The position numbers and the translations under genes were made by a program. Source: G942493375 sp942493375 (GTDB taxonomy: Bacteria; Armatimonadota; UBA5829). From it: 64,000 nt of DNA. Position 1 is the first letter of the stretch, and each line of letters begins with the position of its first letter. The notes under the pieces are model-generated. The model saw only the letters and a list, made by a program, of their open reading frames with translations. It searched no databases and was not told the DNA's origin. The stretch lies in contig OW818698.1 of NCBI GenBank assembly GCA_942493375.1, positions 2,790,001 to 2,854,000 of the forward strand, written 5' to 3'. Positions 8,389 through 16,657 of this stretch are shown in pieces.

Positions 8389-9695
8389 TTAGTCCTTTCG
8401 TCTATGACTCTCTTTGCCTTGCCTTCACTTGCCGGCAGGCTTCCGGATTCTACAAGCTCTATCTGAGCAGTAAACCCGATCTGTTCCTTGAGCTCTTTGC
8501 CAAGCTCAGTCTTCTGCTTGCGCAATGTGTCAACGGAACCATCAAAATTACCCTGTGCCAGCTCAACCTTAATAGTCAGCTGGTCAAGGGATTCCTTGGT
8601 TGTCAGGTTAATCACATAATTACCACCAAGCCATTTCTTTCTCATTAAAACTTCTTCTATCTGGCTTGGGAATACGTTAACACCACGGATAATCAGCATG
8701 TCATCACTGCGTCCTACGAATCTGGCTATCTTCACATGCTGGCGTCCACAAGGACATTCGCCCGGGATTACACGGGTAAGGTCACGAGTCCGATAACGAA
8801 TAATCGGCATCGCGTTTCTTCTGAGGGTGGTCAACACCAGTTCCCCTACTTCCCCGGGGGCTACTGGCTGCAATGTCACGGGGTCAATTATTTCAACTAA
8901 ATTGGCGTCTTCCCAAACGTGTATTCCGGTGCGATAATCACACTCGATCCCAACACCAGGACCCATCATCTCACTCAGTCCATAATTGTTAAAGACCTTG
9001 CATCCATAAAGATCCTGCAATTTCAAACGCATTTCTTCTGAATACGGTTCTGCTCCAAATACTCCTATCTTCAGTCCCAGAGACTTCGGATCATCACCTT
9101 CCTCCAGCATCCTTTCAGCAACATGCATGGCGTAACTTGGGGTTGCATGAACAACTGTAACACCAAAGTCACGAATCAGAATCAGCTGCCTGGCGGTGTT
9201 GCCCGGACCTGCAGGAATTGTCCACAAGCCAAGTCTCTCTGCTCCGTAATGTAAACCGAGACCACCGGTAAACAGTCCATAACCAGACATGTTCTGGAAA
9301 ACATGACCAGGTCTTGCTCCTGCTGTATGCAGGCATCTAGCCATCAATTCTGCCCAGTTATCTATATCTTCACGTGTGTGGAAGATAGCAGTAGGCTTGC
9401 CTGTAGTCCCGCTGGAGGTATGCATGCGAATAACCTGGTCATCAGGCACAGTGAGCATACCCTTTGGATAACTGAGACGAAGATCCTCTTTGGTGGTGAA
9501 TGGTAGTTTAGTAATCTGGTCAGCAGATGTAAACCGGTCCGGATCTATGTCGCAGTCCTTGAACTTTTTGGCATAGTATTCAGACTTCTCAGCTTGTTTA
9601 AGTGATCGATGTAACTGAGCTGACTGGTAACGGAATATTTCGTCCCGCGTCATCTTCTCAAACTTACTTCCGATAGGGTCAGACATATCGCGCAT
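8385..9695 (-). CDS. paaK: phenylacetate-CoA ligase (PaaK-like)
   Basis: 436 residues, usual family length. It makes an aryl-CoA from an aryl acetate with ATP, in the cytoplasm. The AMP-binding P-loop SSGTTGKPTAIFHT, the YGLSEMMGPG block and the C-terminal hinge FVGRSDDMLIIRG are all present, as is CPCGR, typical of PaaK. The start at 9695 has GAGGGAG just upstream; an ATG at 9734 is also in frame but less well supported. The stop overlaps the start of the ACT gene. In anaerobes this pair serves aromatic amino acid fermentation or arylacetate reuse; the exact substrate is not shown. Confidence 0.85.
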   Translation of the reverse strand: MRDMSDPIGSKFEKMTRDEIFRYQSAQLHRSLKQAEKSEYYAKKFKDCDIDPDRFTSADQITKLPFTTKEDLRLSYPKGMLTVPDDQVIRMHTSSGTTGKPTAIFHTREDIDNWAELMARCLHTAGARPGHVFQNMSGYGLFTGGLGLHYGAERLGLWTIPAGPGNTARQLILIRDFGVTVVHATPSYAMHVAERMLEEGDDPKSLGLKIGVFGAEPYSEEMRLKLQDLYGCKVFNNYGLSEMMGPGVGIECDYRTGIHVWEDANLVEIIDPVTLQPVAPGEVGELVLTTLRRNAMPIIRYRTRDLTRVIPGECPCGRQHVKIARFVGRSDDMLIIRGVNVFPSQIEEVLMRKKWLGGNYVINLTTKESLDQLTIKVELAQGNFDGSVDTLRKQKTELGKELKEQIGFTAQIELVESGSLPASEGKAKRVIDERTK

Positions 9696-9830
9696 GGCAC
9701 TCCCTCTGATGATCGCACCCAGCATTGGATGCATAAGTGGTTATGGGTCGACGCGAACCAAAATCAGAGGCCCAGCGCCGTCTGAGGTATACTTAGGCAG
9801 TGGATGTGGGAAAACCTCCTTGGGGAAGGG

Positions 9831-10031
9831 ACAGGCTTCAGGCTTCAGGCTCTAGACTTCAGGCTTCAGGAAGGGAGGGGTGGGTGCGAGACAAAAGATG
9901 GCAATAAATAGGACGTATAGGACTAATAAGAAAAATAGGAAATGGAGTCACCGCGATTCCATAAGATAGATCAGTATTATGCAAACCCTTCATTCCCTCC
10001 TGAAGCCTGAAGTCTGACGCCTGAAGCCTAT
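9831..10031. repeat. long inverted repeat built from CAGGCTTCAGG units
   Basis: The stretch 9831-9877 contains CAGGCTTCAGG-type units in direct repeat, ending in AAGGGAGG. Its approximate reverse complement lies at about 9993-10031, overlapping the end of the glutaredoxin gene. The loop of about 115 bases holds a GGAC/TATA-type repeat (AATAGGACGTATAGGACTAA). The 293-base gap 9735-10027 between the glutaredoxin and paaK genes contains nothing else that I recognise. Confidence 0.6.
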
Positions 10032-10270
10032 CCCTTCCGGTATTCGTTTACGAAGTAGGCTATTATGGCGTCGTCATCGTCGGGGATTACCCGGCCTTCG
10101 TCGGTCACCAGGGTTGGGACACCGCGTTGACCGCTGACTTCTATTAGTTCCTTACGGTCAGCTTTGGAATTGGGGACATTGATGATATCGCACGTGATTC
10201 CAAGCTGTGTCAATTTGGACCGCACTCTTATACAATAAGGGCACCATTCGGTTTGGTATAGTTTAGGCAT
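10028..10270 (-). CDS. glutaredoxin-like thiol protein
   Basis: 80 residues, thioredoxin fold. The dithiol motif CPYC is at residues 10-13, the cis-proline motif GVPTLV follows near residue 50, and DDDAIIAYF closes the fold. It ends like a glutaredoxin or a GST N-terminal domain. It begins 3 bases after the stop of the aminomutase gene, with GAGGAA overlapping the end of that gene, so it is the last gene of a three-gene operon. Its partner may be a small thiol or the neighbouring enzymes; glutathione use cannot be shown from this window. Confidence 0.85.
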   Translation of the reverse strand: MPKLYQTEWCPYCIRVRSKLTQLGITCDIINVPNSKADRKELIEVSGQRGVPTLVTDEGRVIPDDDDAIIAYFVNEYRKG

Positions 10271-10273
10271 TTA

Positions 10274-11212
10274 TTATTCCTCTGATTTTGGCATTTGGTA
10301 GACATCACCGTTGAAGTCTTTGAAGCTGGTTATGTCCACATCCCAATAACTAAGAGGGACGGGTATTTTTCCGCTGCCTTCCGGCGTATCTATCACATAG
10401 CTGGGACAGGCAAGACCGGATAGGGTGTTTCTGAGCATGGTCATTATTTCGCGTTCTTTTTCTATATCAACTATGAAATGAGCTATACCCGGCACCGGGT
10501 CGCAGTGGTATATGTAGTATGGGCGGACTCCAATCTCAAGGAGACCACTAAACAGCCTGTAGAGAGTCTCGTAGTCATCGTTTACGCCCTTCAGGAAGAC
10601 GCTCTGGCTGTAGAGGATTGCCCCGGCTCTCCGAAGGTCTTTGACTGAATGCCGTGTCGCACATGTAATCTCTGCAGGATGCTCAAAATTGATTCCTACG
10701 TAGATTGGTTTTTCGATGCTGGAAATGGATTCGAGTTTGCCGCAGTTGACCAATGACGGGTCGCTGACCGGAACCCTTGTTCCTATTCTGAGCAGTTTGA
10801 TTGTATCTATAGCTGATAAAGTCTGCAGTGCGTAGTCGAACAACTCATCTGACACCGTAAATGGATCACCACCTGATAGAATAACTTCGTTAACTTCCGG
10901 ATGGGCTTTAAGGTATGCAGCCCAGCGGTCTATGTGACACGGGGTGACTCTACCGAGTTCCAGATCTGAAACCAGTCTTCTGCGAGTGCAGAAGCGGCAG
11001 TAGGCTGCACACTCTGCGGTCATCAGGCATAGAGCACGGTTGGAATACTTGTGAATAAGGCCTGCAACTGCCTCGTGACTGCTTTCCAGCAGAGGGTCGT
11101 AGTTCTCCAGGCCCTGAGTATCCATTTCCTCAGCACTGGCTTCAAACTGCCTTCTGACAGCCTCTTCACTAAGCATCAAAGACTCAATATGATTGCTGAC
11201 TCTCTCTATCAT
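10274..11212 (-). CDS. KamA-family radical SAM aminomutase
   Basis: 312 residues, shorter than classical lysine 2,3-aminomutase (about 410). The iron-sulfur motif CAAYCRFC gives C68, C72 and C75. LSGGDPF, RIGTRVPVSDP and VFLKGVNDDYE follow in the family order, and PEGSGKIP near residue 282 corresponds to the PLP-lysine motif PGGGGKIP, so both cofactors are likely retained. The substrate-loop motif reads NFEHPAEIT rather than the more usual HFNHP, hinting at a different amino acid. It lies between an ATP-grasp-like gene and a glutaredoxin gene, a setting unlike the osmolyte (acetyl-beta-lysine) or EF-P loci. Confidence 0.82.
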   Translation of the reverse strand: MIERVSNHIESLMLSEEAVRRQFEASAEEMDTQGLENYDPLLESSHEAVAGLIHKYSNRALCLMTAECAAYCRFCTRRRLVSDLELGRVTPCHIDRWAAYLKAHPEVNEVILSGGDPFTVSDELFDYALQTLSAIDTIKLLRIGTRVPVSDPSLVNCGKLESISSIEKPIYVGINFEHPAEITCATRHSVKDLRRAGAILYSQSVFLKGVNDDYETLYRLFSGLLEIGVRPYYIYHCDPVPGIAHFIVDIEKEREIMTMLRNTLSGLACPSYVIDTPEGSGKIPVPLSYWDVDITSFKDFNGDVYQMPKSEE

Positions 11213-11227
11213 AATCTGAAACCACTT

Positions 11228-12613
11228 TTACTTTACTTCACACGGTGCAATAACTGCATCTTTCATTCCATGAATGAGTTTTTTATCTTTTGGGCAGGCT
11301 GTTGCCATGACTCCAGAGAGGTTAGCTTTCTCATCATATACAAAATAATACGGGCATAGCCTGACTCTGGCGTGCATATTTCGGATTTCTTCATTTTGGT
11401 CGCGATATGGCACTGTAACGAGCTTACCTTCTCGGAATGATTGTAGCACGTGTGGACTGGTGTCAAAATTGTCCAGCGCCTGCTTCACAACACTCCCCCA
11501 CTCTGCCTGGGACATATCCGAACCTATCTTGACTCCCCTGCTTCCCCACGCAAGAGGAGAGTATCCGGAAGGCTTAATCACCAAAGCACGCTGTTTCTGA
11601 GTGGCTTCGGATATAATCCGCCAGTCCCGAATTGATCTTCCATCCCATTCGAAACCACTTATCTCAGCGTGCGGAGGCACCGGGCGGTTATCCAGAATCC
11701 AGGTTGGCACCACGCTTTCCAGCATTGTGTTATAGTCTTTTTCCCCCATTGACTCAATCCAAAACTGCTGAAGCCCCTTATGATGTAACAGAGCCAGCAA
11801 TAGCTTCTCTTCAAGAAAGTGCTTATGTGAAGGTTCGAATGGAACGATCCTTTTCTGTGCAGCATACAAAAATACTTTAGATACCGGGATATTCTCCAGG
11901 TCAAAGAGTTCATAGAACCTGTAAACAAGATCAACCTTTTGCTTACCTGCTTCTGTCTGAACATATAAGACATCATCCGACAGACTCAGGTTACCGGGAT
12001 GAATGCAATGGGCGTTGAGTCCGATTAATCGAAGCTCAACTGCAAGGGATGTCATTTCAGCTCTGTAGTCTTCGGATTCATCTGACACTACTATGGCGAC
12101 CATTGGAGACTCTTTGCCTGAAGATTCTATCACTGCTTGAGCGAATCCATCCCTCATACCTGATCCTACAAGATTAAATCCGGAACTCTCATATCCGGAC
12201 GATAAGCAATTCAGATGGCCGATGCCTCCAGGAACGCTGTCCAGTTCGGTTATTATAAAACCATCCGGCGTAAGCATAATATCCGGACGCAGGACTCTGG
12301 GAGTCAGCTGCTTCTGGTAGTTCATTCTGCTGTGGCGAATAACTTCTTCACTCTTACCGATGTCCAGGTATTCATTTACCCAGTCATTGCCCTTGTGCAT
12401 GTAGAGCTTGTTTGCTGCCTGATAGAACGAGAGTATAGCAGATCCGAGTTGCTGCAATTCTTCCACTTGATCAGGTGTAAGAGGAAAAGGTTCAGGCGAG
12501 ATCAAGTGATTACGGCTGGACTGAGGTTTCCATATACCGGAATCCAGAAGTTTACGTTCTATGTTGCTGCATACTTCAAGAGGTTGGGGCTTGTGTAGTG
12601 CGGTCGAGTTCAC
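11228..12613 (-). CDS. ATP-grasp-like ligase (circularly permuted type)
   Basis: 461 residues, cytoplasmic. No domain is recognised with certainty. ALVIKPSGYSPLAWGSRGVKIG followed by a helix and then PHVLQSFREGKLVTVPYRD resembles the nucleotide-binding half of circularly permuted ATP-grasp or glutathionylspermidine-synthase-like ligases (quoted here as ALVIKPSG, GSRGVKIG and PHVLQSF). Earlier, IMLTPDGFIITELDSVPGGIG looks like the acidic substrate/metal block of those enzymes (ITELDSVPGG). The start is GTG at 12613 with GGAAG upstream. It is the first gene of the operon and would make an amide bond with ATP if the call is right. Confidence 0.6.
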   Translation of the reverse strand: MNSTALHKPQPLEVCSNIERKLLDSGIWKPQSSRNHLISPEPFPLTPDQVEELQQLGSAILSFYQAANKLYMHKGNDWVNEYLDIGKSEEVIRHSRMNYQKQLTPRVLRPDIMLTPDGFIITELDSVPGGIGHLNCLSSGYESSGFNLVGSGMRDGFAQAVIESSGKESPMVAIVVSDESEDYRAEMTSLAVELRLIGLNAHCIHPGNLSLSDDVLYVQTEAGKQKVDLVYRFYELFDLENIPVSKVFLYAAQKRIVPFEPSHKHFLEEKLLLALLHHKGLQQFWIESMGEKDYNTMLESVVPTWILDNRPVPPHAEISGFEWDGRSIRDWRIISEATQKQRALVIKPSGYSPLAWGSRGVKIGSDMSQAEWGSVVKQALDNFDTSPHVLQSFREGKLVTVPYRDQNEEIRNMHARVRLCPYYFVYDEKANLSGVMATACPKDKKLIHGMKDAVIAPCEVK

Positions 12614-12649
12614 TAAATCTACTTCCTATATAGTGTTTGAACCAATACT

Positions 12650-12655
12650 ATTATA
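12650..12655 (-). promoter_or_regulatory. candidate -10 box for the ligase/aminomutase operon
   Basis: Read on the - strand this is TATAAT, about 37 bases upstream of the GTG start codon. No good -35 box lies at the standard distance, so the call is tentative. Confidence 0.35.
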
Positions 12656-12763
12656 CAATGCATACCCCCTAAACGCCCAAAAATAAACCAAGATTGTGGT
12701 TTATTGCTATTGATATAGTCTGCTTTGAGAATATACCGCTAAGGCTTTAAGAAGGAATAGAAG

Positions 12764-12791
12764 AACCGCGAATCACGCGAAATACGCGAAA
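12764..12791. repeat. ACGCGAA short repeat
   Basis: CCGCGAATCACGCGAAATACGCGAAAGG holds three CGCGAA units spaced about 10 bases apart (quoted here in parts: CCGCGAATC, ACGCGAAAT, ACGCGAAAGG). A related string, ACCGCTAAACACGCGAAAAC, precedes the propeller gene near 45916. It is intergenic and non-coding in any convincing frame. Confidence 0.45.
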
Positions 12792-12865
12792 GGACATGTA
12801 AAAGCAATCGCATTGTGAAGGGAATTGTGACAATGTGCAAGAATATGAATTGTAGCATATATTGC

Positions 12866-12968
12866 ATAAAAGCCGCGTAAAGCGGCTATTATTGTTACAC
12901 ACCCAGTGAATATAGGGTCTCCTGCGTAAACAGGACCTCACGGCGTGGAGCCGAATTTTGTCCACTGG
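12866..12968. ncRNA. structured RNA-like element (three-way junction plus hairpin)
   Basis: CCAGTG (12903-12908) pairs with CACTGG (12963-12968) and encloses two hairpins: TCCTG/CAGGA (12920-12935, loop CGTAAA) and CGGC/GCCG (12941-12953). Beside it AGCCGC/GCGGCT (12871-12887) forms a compact hairpin that is followed by TTTTAT on the - strand. The layout looks like an aptamer or small RNA with a terminator read on the - strand, or a leader of the GNAT gene on +. No known riboswitch core was matched. The rest of the 397-base gap 12614-13010 holds only a possible -10 box and the ACGCGAA repeat. Confidence 0.35.
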
Positions 12969-13010
12969 AATTATATTATACCCTATTATACGCATTACAT
13001 CGGAGTATAA

Positions 13011-13625
13011 ATGAAAATAAAAATCGTTGAAATCGAAAGTATTACGGATGATCTGCTGCTGCCATGGTTAGATTTGTATGAGATTGCTTTTCCTCCACAT
13101 GAAAAAGTACCGGTGTCGAGTCACTTGCAGATCCTGAATAAGAGAGCACGCGGAGAAGCTTGTCACTCACATTTACTTGCTGCGCTAGATGAAAATGACA
13201 ACTTTGTGGGGTTAGCTCGTTATGGCAATATCGAAGACTGCAAGTGTGCATATTTGTGGTATCTTGCTGTTATTCCTGAAATCCGAAATCAGGGAATTGG
13301 AGCTGCTATATATGATGATCTGATAAAGCGTGCTCAGGCTGACGACCTGAAAGCAATGCTGTTTGAAGTAGAAATGCCTGGCGAAGCAGTTACACCTGAA
13401 GAGGAGAAAATAGCAGAACGGCGGATTGGCTTCTATAGGCGTATGGGAGCTAAGATATTGACCGGGATACAATACCTGCAGACAGTGGGTCCATATCAAC
13501 CGGTAACACCGATGCACATAATGGTTCACAAATTCAAGGAAGTGGATCCTGAGGAAGCGTTCGCGATGGGAAAGATTATATTCGAGGATTCTCTTACACG
13601 TGTGGGGAGTGTGGAGCTGGAATAG
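13011..13625 (+). CDS. GNAT family N-acetyltransferase
   Basis: 204 residues with one GNAT domain. The acetyl-CoA motif A region reads LAVIPEIRNQGIGAAIYDDL (the Q/RxxGxG/A loop is NQGIGA) and motif B ends FYRRMGAKIL. The acceptor is not predictable. CGGAG lies 6 bases before the ATG. It is divergent from the aminomutase operon. Beta-lysine acetyltransferases are GNAT enzymes paired with KamA-type genes, but this one is short, on the opposite strand and nearly 400 bases away, so the link is only a possibility. Confidence 0.8.
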   Translation: MKIKIVEIESITDDLLLPWLDLYEIAFPPHEKVPVSSHLQILNKRARGEACHSHLLAALDENDNFVGLARYGNIEDCKCAYLWYLAVIPEIRNQGIGAAIYDDLIKRAQADDLKAMLFEVEMPGEAVTPEEEKIAERRIGFYRRMGAKILTGIQYLQTVGPYQPVTPMHIMVHKFKEVDPEEAFAMGKIIFEDSLTRVGSVELE

Positions 13626-13644
13626 GCTGGGATCACATGATCCA

Positions 13645-14547
13645 TCATTTGCGATCACGTCGAAGTGAAGAAACATCATGTTGCAGGCGTTGGCTGCACT
13701 CGTCAGCGCCACTCTCAAGCAACAGGCGTGCGATCTCATTGTAATTATGAGTCTGTGCTACAAACAATGGCTTCCATCCAATAGCACCCTCTGCATTCGG
13801 ATTAGCACCATGTTCAAGTAGAACTTCCACCGCAGTCAGGTTACCATTGGCAACCGCAATATATAGAGGTGTTGCTGATTCTATCGATGCTCCACCCTCC
13901 ACATCCGCTCCATGACTAATCAGAAAATCAATCATTGTATTGGCCGTATCCCCACCCTGGACAGCCCAATACATCGGAGTGTCACCTGAGAGGATTCGAG
14001 AGTTCACATCGCAACCAGCTTTAAGCGCTTCTTCGACTCCTTCGATATCCCCTAAAACAGCAGTGACGTGAATGCTGCTGTGTTTTGCTCCATTCGTCAC
14101 AAGATACCTGATAACATCCTTATGTGCTCCGCGGCTTGACCAAACGGCTCTATCCAAAGGACTATGGGTCAATTGATAACAGAGCGCATCGATATTTGCC
14201 CCACGCTCAATCAGAACCTTAATGGTTTCCAATTTTCCGGTTTCTGCAGCAAAATGAAGCGGTGTCTCATTGTCGCGCGTAGATGCACTATTGACGTCTG
14301 CTCCATTGTCGATTAGCATCTTAGTGATATCTACTTGACCATCCATTGCTGCATTGTGCAAAAGAGAACCGCTCATGCAATACGATGCTCGAATTAGCGG
14401 AGGGTTCTGCTGTAGAAGATGCTCTAGATTTGCTTGATCGCCTACACAGATTGCCTGCAGAGCGGCCTTATAATATTTCTCACGAGCAAATGCTTTACTG
14501 ACCAGATCATCCAACCAGGACATTATAGCGAACACCAGTGGAGACAT
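13645..14547 (-). CDS. ankyrin repeat protein
   Basis: 300 residues with about seven ankyrin repeats from residue 55 to 285. Clear units are GSLLHNAAMDGQVDITKML, ETPLHFAAETGKLETIKVL and ATPLYIAVANGNLTAVEVL. There is no signal peptide or extra domain, so it is a cytoplasmic binding scaffold with unknown partners. Starts at 14547 or 14523 (second Met) are both possible. It is convergent with the GNAT gene, with a short GGATCA/TGATCC palindrome between them. Confidence 0.85.
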   Translation of the reverse strand: MSPLVFAIMSWLDDLVSKAFAREKYYKAALQAICVGDQANLEHLLQQNPPLIRASYCMSGSLLHNAAMDGQVDITKMLIDNGADVNSASTRDNETPLHFAAETGKLETIKVLIERGANIDALCYQLTHSPLDRAVWSSRGAHKDVIRYLVTNGAKHSSIHVTAVLGDIEGVEEALKAGCDVNSRILSGDTPMYWAVQGGDTANTMIDFLISHGADVEGGASIESATPLYIAVANGNLTAVEVLLEHGANPNAEGAIGWKPLFVAQTHNYNEIARLLLESGADECSQRLQHDVSSLRRDRK

Positions 14548-14657
14548 TTCATGACACTTTCCTATTTGGACTCATCGCAATCTTATGAATCATATATCAT
14601 GCATAGCCGGATAGGTAAATGGAACCCCAAAAAATGGATCACTTCGTTGATTTAAAC

Positions 14658-14829
14658 AACGCCAATACGGAGATTGGCGTTCCCGGGATAGGCTCTGGTT
14701 CTACATACTACATCGGACATGGAATGTCCGGGAAAGTTGGACCGGGTCATGATCACCCGGTCCAACAATTACGGTCTTGTGAGTATTAATCGGGAAATAC
14801 GCCAATGCGGAGATTGGCGTTCCCGGGAT
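14658..14829. repeat. repeat cluster: two identical-type hairpins around a double-hairpin unit
   Basis: ACGCCAATACGGAGATTGGC (14659-14678) and its near copy at 14800-14819 each form an 8-bp hairpin and are followed by GTTCCCGGGA. Between them are GGACAT/ATGTCC (14715-14729) and TTGGACCGGGT/ACCCGGTCCAA (14737-14765). The second pair recurs at 61741-61795. The 3' copy abuts the pfp stop codon and may end that transcript. The gap 14548-14836 contains nothing else. Confidence 0.65.
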
Positions 14830-14836
14830 CAGTTTT

Positions 14837-16489
14837 TCAACTCTTTTCCAGTTCCAGTGTTTTAGTTACGGTGTCGCAGACTTGCGCTGGGCCGAAGTAT
14901 TGGATGGGGCCGGGGAAGACGAAGCAGTCTTCTAGTGCCCATTTCTCTCTGTTTGCTGCGAGCTTGCCGAAAGGTTTGCCCTTGGTGTCGGTGAGGGCTT
15001 TTTTGATGACTGGTGTCGGTTTTCCTTTACGGATTTCCATGTTCAGCATCATTGTGACCGGAACTCCACCAGCTATCCACTCTTCGGATGGCTTGGTGGT
15101 GTTCTTGATGCAGACAGTATAGCCTGTCAGTCCAGCCATAACCAGCTCTGCGGATGCATAACCGAGTGAGTAGGTGTAGTCTGCATCGAAGTTGGATGGA
15201 GCTGCGCAGCGGCCTTCATAGCCAAAGAAGTGGGAGAGTGAAGAGAACTTAGCTTCAGTCTGTCCCTGGCTCTTCAAGAATCTGATCTTGTCATGGACCA
15301 GATCAATTAGCAGTCTCTCAGTCTCAACCTGGGAAACAGGCACGTTACCATGGCTGTCTCTGGTCAGCAGGACTTCCTGGATTTCGTCCGGCAGGGAAGC
15401 ATATACTCTGGCACTGTGGTCGGAGAGCTGTCCACTGAGGTACTGCGCACGCTCGGAGTGATCGGGCAATCCCTTGATGTAGTCTTCCTGGCTTCCAAGT
15501 ATGTTGCTGAGCTCATCGATCATAGCCTTGATATCGCTGATGAACTCCGGCAATCCCTCCGGAACAACCAGAACACCGTAGTTTTTGCCTGCTGCAGCAC
15601 GCTTTACGATAACATCTGTGATGTAGTCAACGATCTCGCCAAGTGTTGTGCCTTTCTCCTGGATTTCTTCGGAGATAAGGGTGATATTTGGCTGGGTCTG
15701 AAGCGCACATTCTAATGTTACATGGCTGGCAGCCCGGCCCATAAGCCTGACAAAGTGCCAGTATTTTACAGCAGAAGTGCAGTCGCGGCAGATGTTTCCG
15801 ATCAGTTCCGAATAAGTCTTGCAGGCAGTGTCGAAACCGAAAGAAGCTTCAATGAACTCGTTCTTCATATCGCCATCAATAGTCTTCGGAACGCCAATAA
15901 CGCAGACCGGAGATCCCTGAGCTTTCAGATACTCTGCCAGCACTGCAGCGTTGGTGTTGGAATCATCTCCACCGATGATAACCAAGCCACTCAGTCCCAT
16001 ATCTTCCATATTCTTCTTGCAGGCAGCAAGGTCTTCGGGTTTTTCGATTTTATCACGGCCACTCATGATCATATCGAAACCACCGGTATTGCGGTATTCG
16101 GCGATGATCTCAGTGGTGATCTCTTTGAAGTTGCCTTTAATGACTCCTCCAGGACCTTTCAGGAATCCATAGAGTTTGTTATCAGCATTGGCAGCTACTA
16201 ATGCGTCAAAAAGGCCGGCGATAACATTGTGTCCGCCTGGCGCCTGTCCACCTGACAATACAACACCGATCTTGACCGAATTTGTGTATTCCATTTTATC
16301 GGATTCGACAATGGTAGCTAGCGGCTGTCCATAGGTCTCAGGGAAAAGGCCTTTGATCTGTTCCTGATCCGTTTCCGGATGGGAGGGAGCGCCCATTTCT
16401 ATCTTGACCTTTCCGGTCTTCAAAGCCTTGGGCAGCTTAGGCTGGTATGATAGTCGCAACTTCTGCAGATTGGATATGTCTTTGCTCAT
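14837..16489 (-). CDS. pfp: pyrophosphate-dependent 6-phosphofructokinase
   Basis: 550 residues, the long PPi-PFK (plant beta-subunit-like) type, which reversibly phosphorylates fructose 6-phosphate with pyrophosphate in glycolysis or gluconeogenesis. The motif GGDDSNTNAA has the Asp typical of PPi use instead of the ATP-type Gly, and GVPKTIDGD and MGRAASHVTLECALQTQPN are canonical. The ATG at 16489 with GAGGT 8 bases upstream is preferred over the upstream in-frame ATG at 16534. Single gene, ending at a hairpin repeat. Confidence 0.95.
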   Translation of the reverse strand: MSKDISNLQKLRLSYQPKLPKALKTGKVKIEMGAPSHPETDQEQIKGLFPETYGQPLATIVESDKMEYTNSVKIGVVLSGGQAPGGHNVIAGLFDALVAANADNKLYGFLKGPGGVIKGNFKEITTEIIAEYRNTGGFDMIMSGRDKIEKPEDLAACKKNMEDMGLSGLVIIGGDDSNTNAAVLAEYLKAQGSPVCVIGVPKTIDGDMKNEFIEASFGFDTACKTYSELIGNICRDCTSAVKYWHFVRLMGRAASHVTLECALQTQPNITLISEEIQEKGTTLGEIVDYITDVIVKRAAAGKNYGVLVVPEGLPEFISDIKAMIDELSNILGSQEDYIKGLPDHSERAQYLSGQLSDHSARVYASLPDEIQEVLLTRDSHGNVPVSQVETERLLIDLVHDKIRFLKSQGQTEAKFSSLSHFFGYEGRCAAPSNFDADYTYSLGYASAELVMAGLTGYTVCIKNTTKPSEEWIAGGVPVTMMLNMEIRKGKPTPVIKKALTDTKGKPFGKLAANREKWALEDCFVFPGPIQYFGPAQVCDTVTKTLELEKS

Positions 16490-16602
16490 TATTTTACCTC
16501 GCAAGGGATTGTCTCCGGAGCATGTCCGAACCAAGTGTACATTATACCTTTTGAGGGGGTGTGGTTACAAAAAAGGCGAGGAAACAAGGTGGATTGGCAA
16601 AA

Positions 16603-16637
16603 TGGGACGAATGGGACTTATAAGAGTAATAGGACAG
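16603..16637. repeat. GGAC/TATA-type repeat stretch
   Basis: TGGGACGAATGGGACTTATA and following AGAGTAATAGGACAG repeat the 10-base-period pattern also found at 7884-7961 and about 9902-9940. It lies between the pfp start and the stop of the HEPN partner gene. Confidence 0.5.
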
Positions 16638-16657
16638 ATTGGTTTGAACTGCTTGAT

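Noticed and set aside
8385..9734. Start of the PaaK-like gene at 9734
   Set aside because: It has no ribosome binding site; ATG 9695 has GAGGGAG at good distance and gives normal family length.
12866..12968. Known riboswitch or ribozyme in the gap beside the aminomutase operon
   Set aside because: The cores of TPP, purine, fluoride, ZTP, cyclic-di-GMP and hammerhead RNAs were compared by memory and none fits, so only an unnamed structured element is claimed.
12747..12995. 82-codon open frame on the - strand in the gap before the GNAT gene
   Set aside because: It covers the hairpins and the structured element, is rich in Cys and Arg with no domain, and has no ribosome binding site. Likely chance.
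13011..13625. GNAT gene as the beta-lysine acetyltransferase partner of the KamA-type gene
   Set aside because: It is shorter than known beta-lysine acetyltransferases, divergent, and separated by nearly 400 bases. Kept only as a possibility.
15722..16201. 159-codon frame on the + strand opposite PPi-PFK
   Set aside because: Shadow of a strongly conserved gene on the other strand; the PFK motifs fix the - strand frame.
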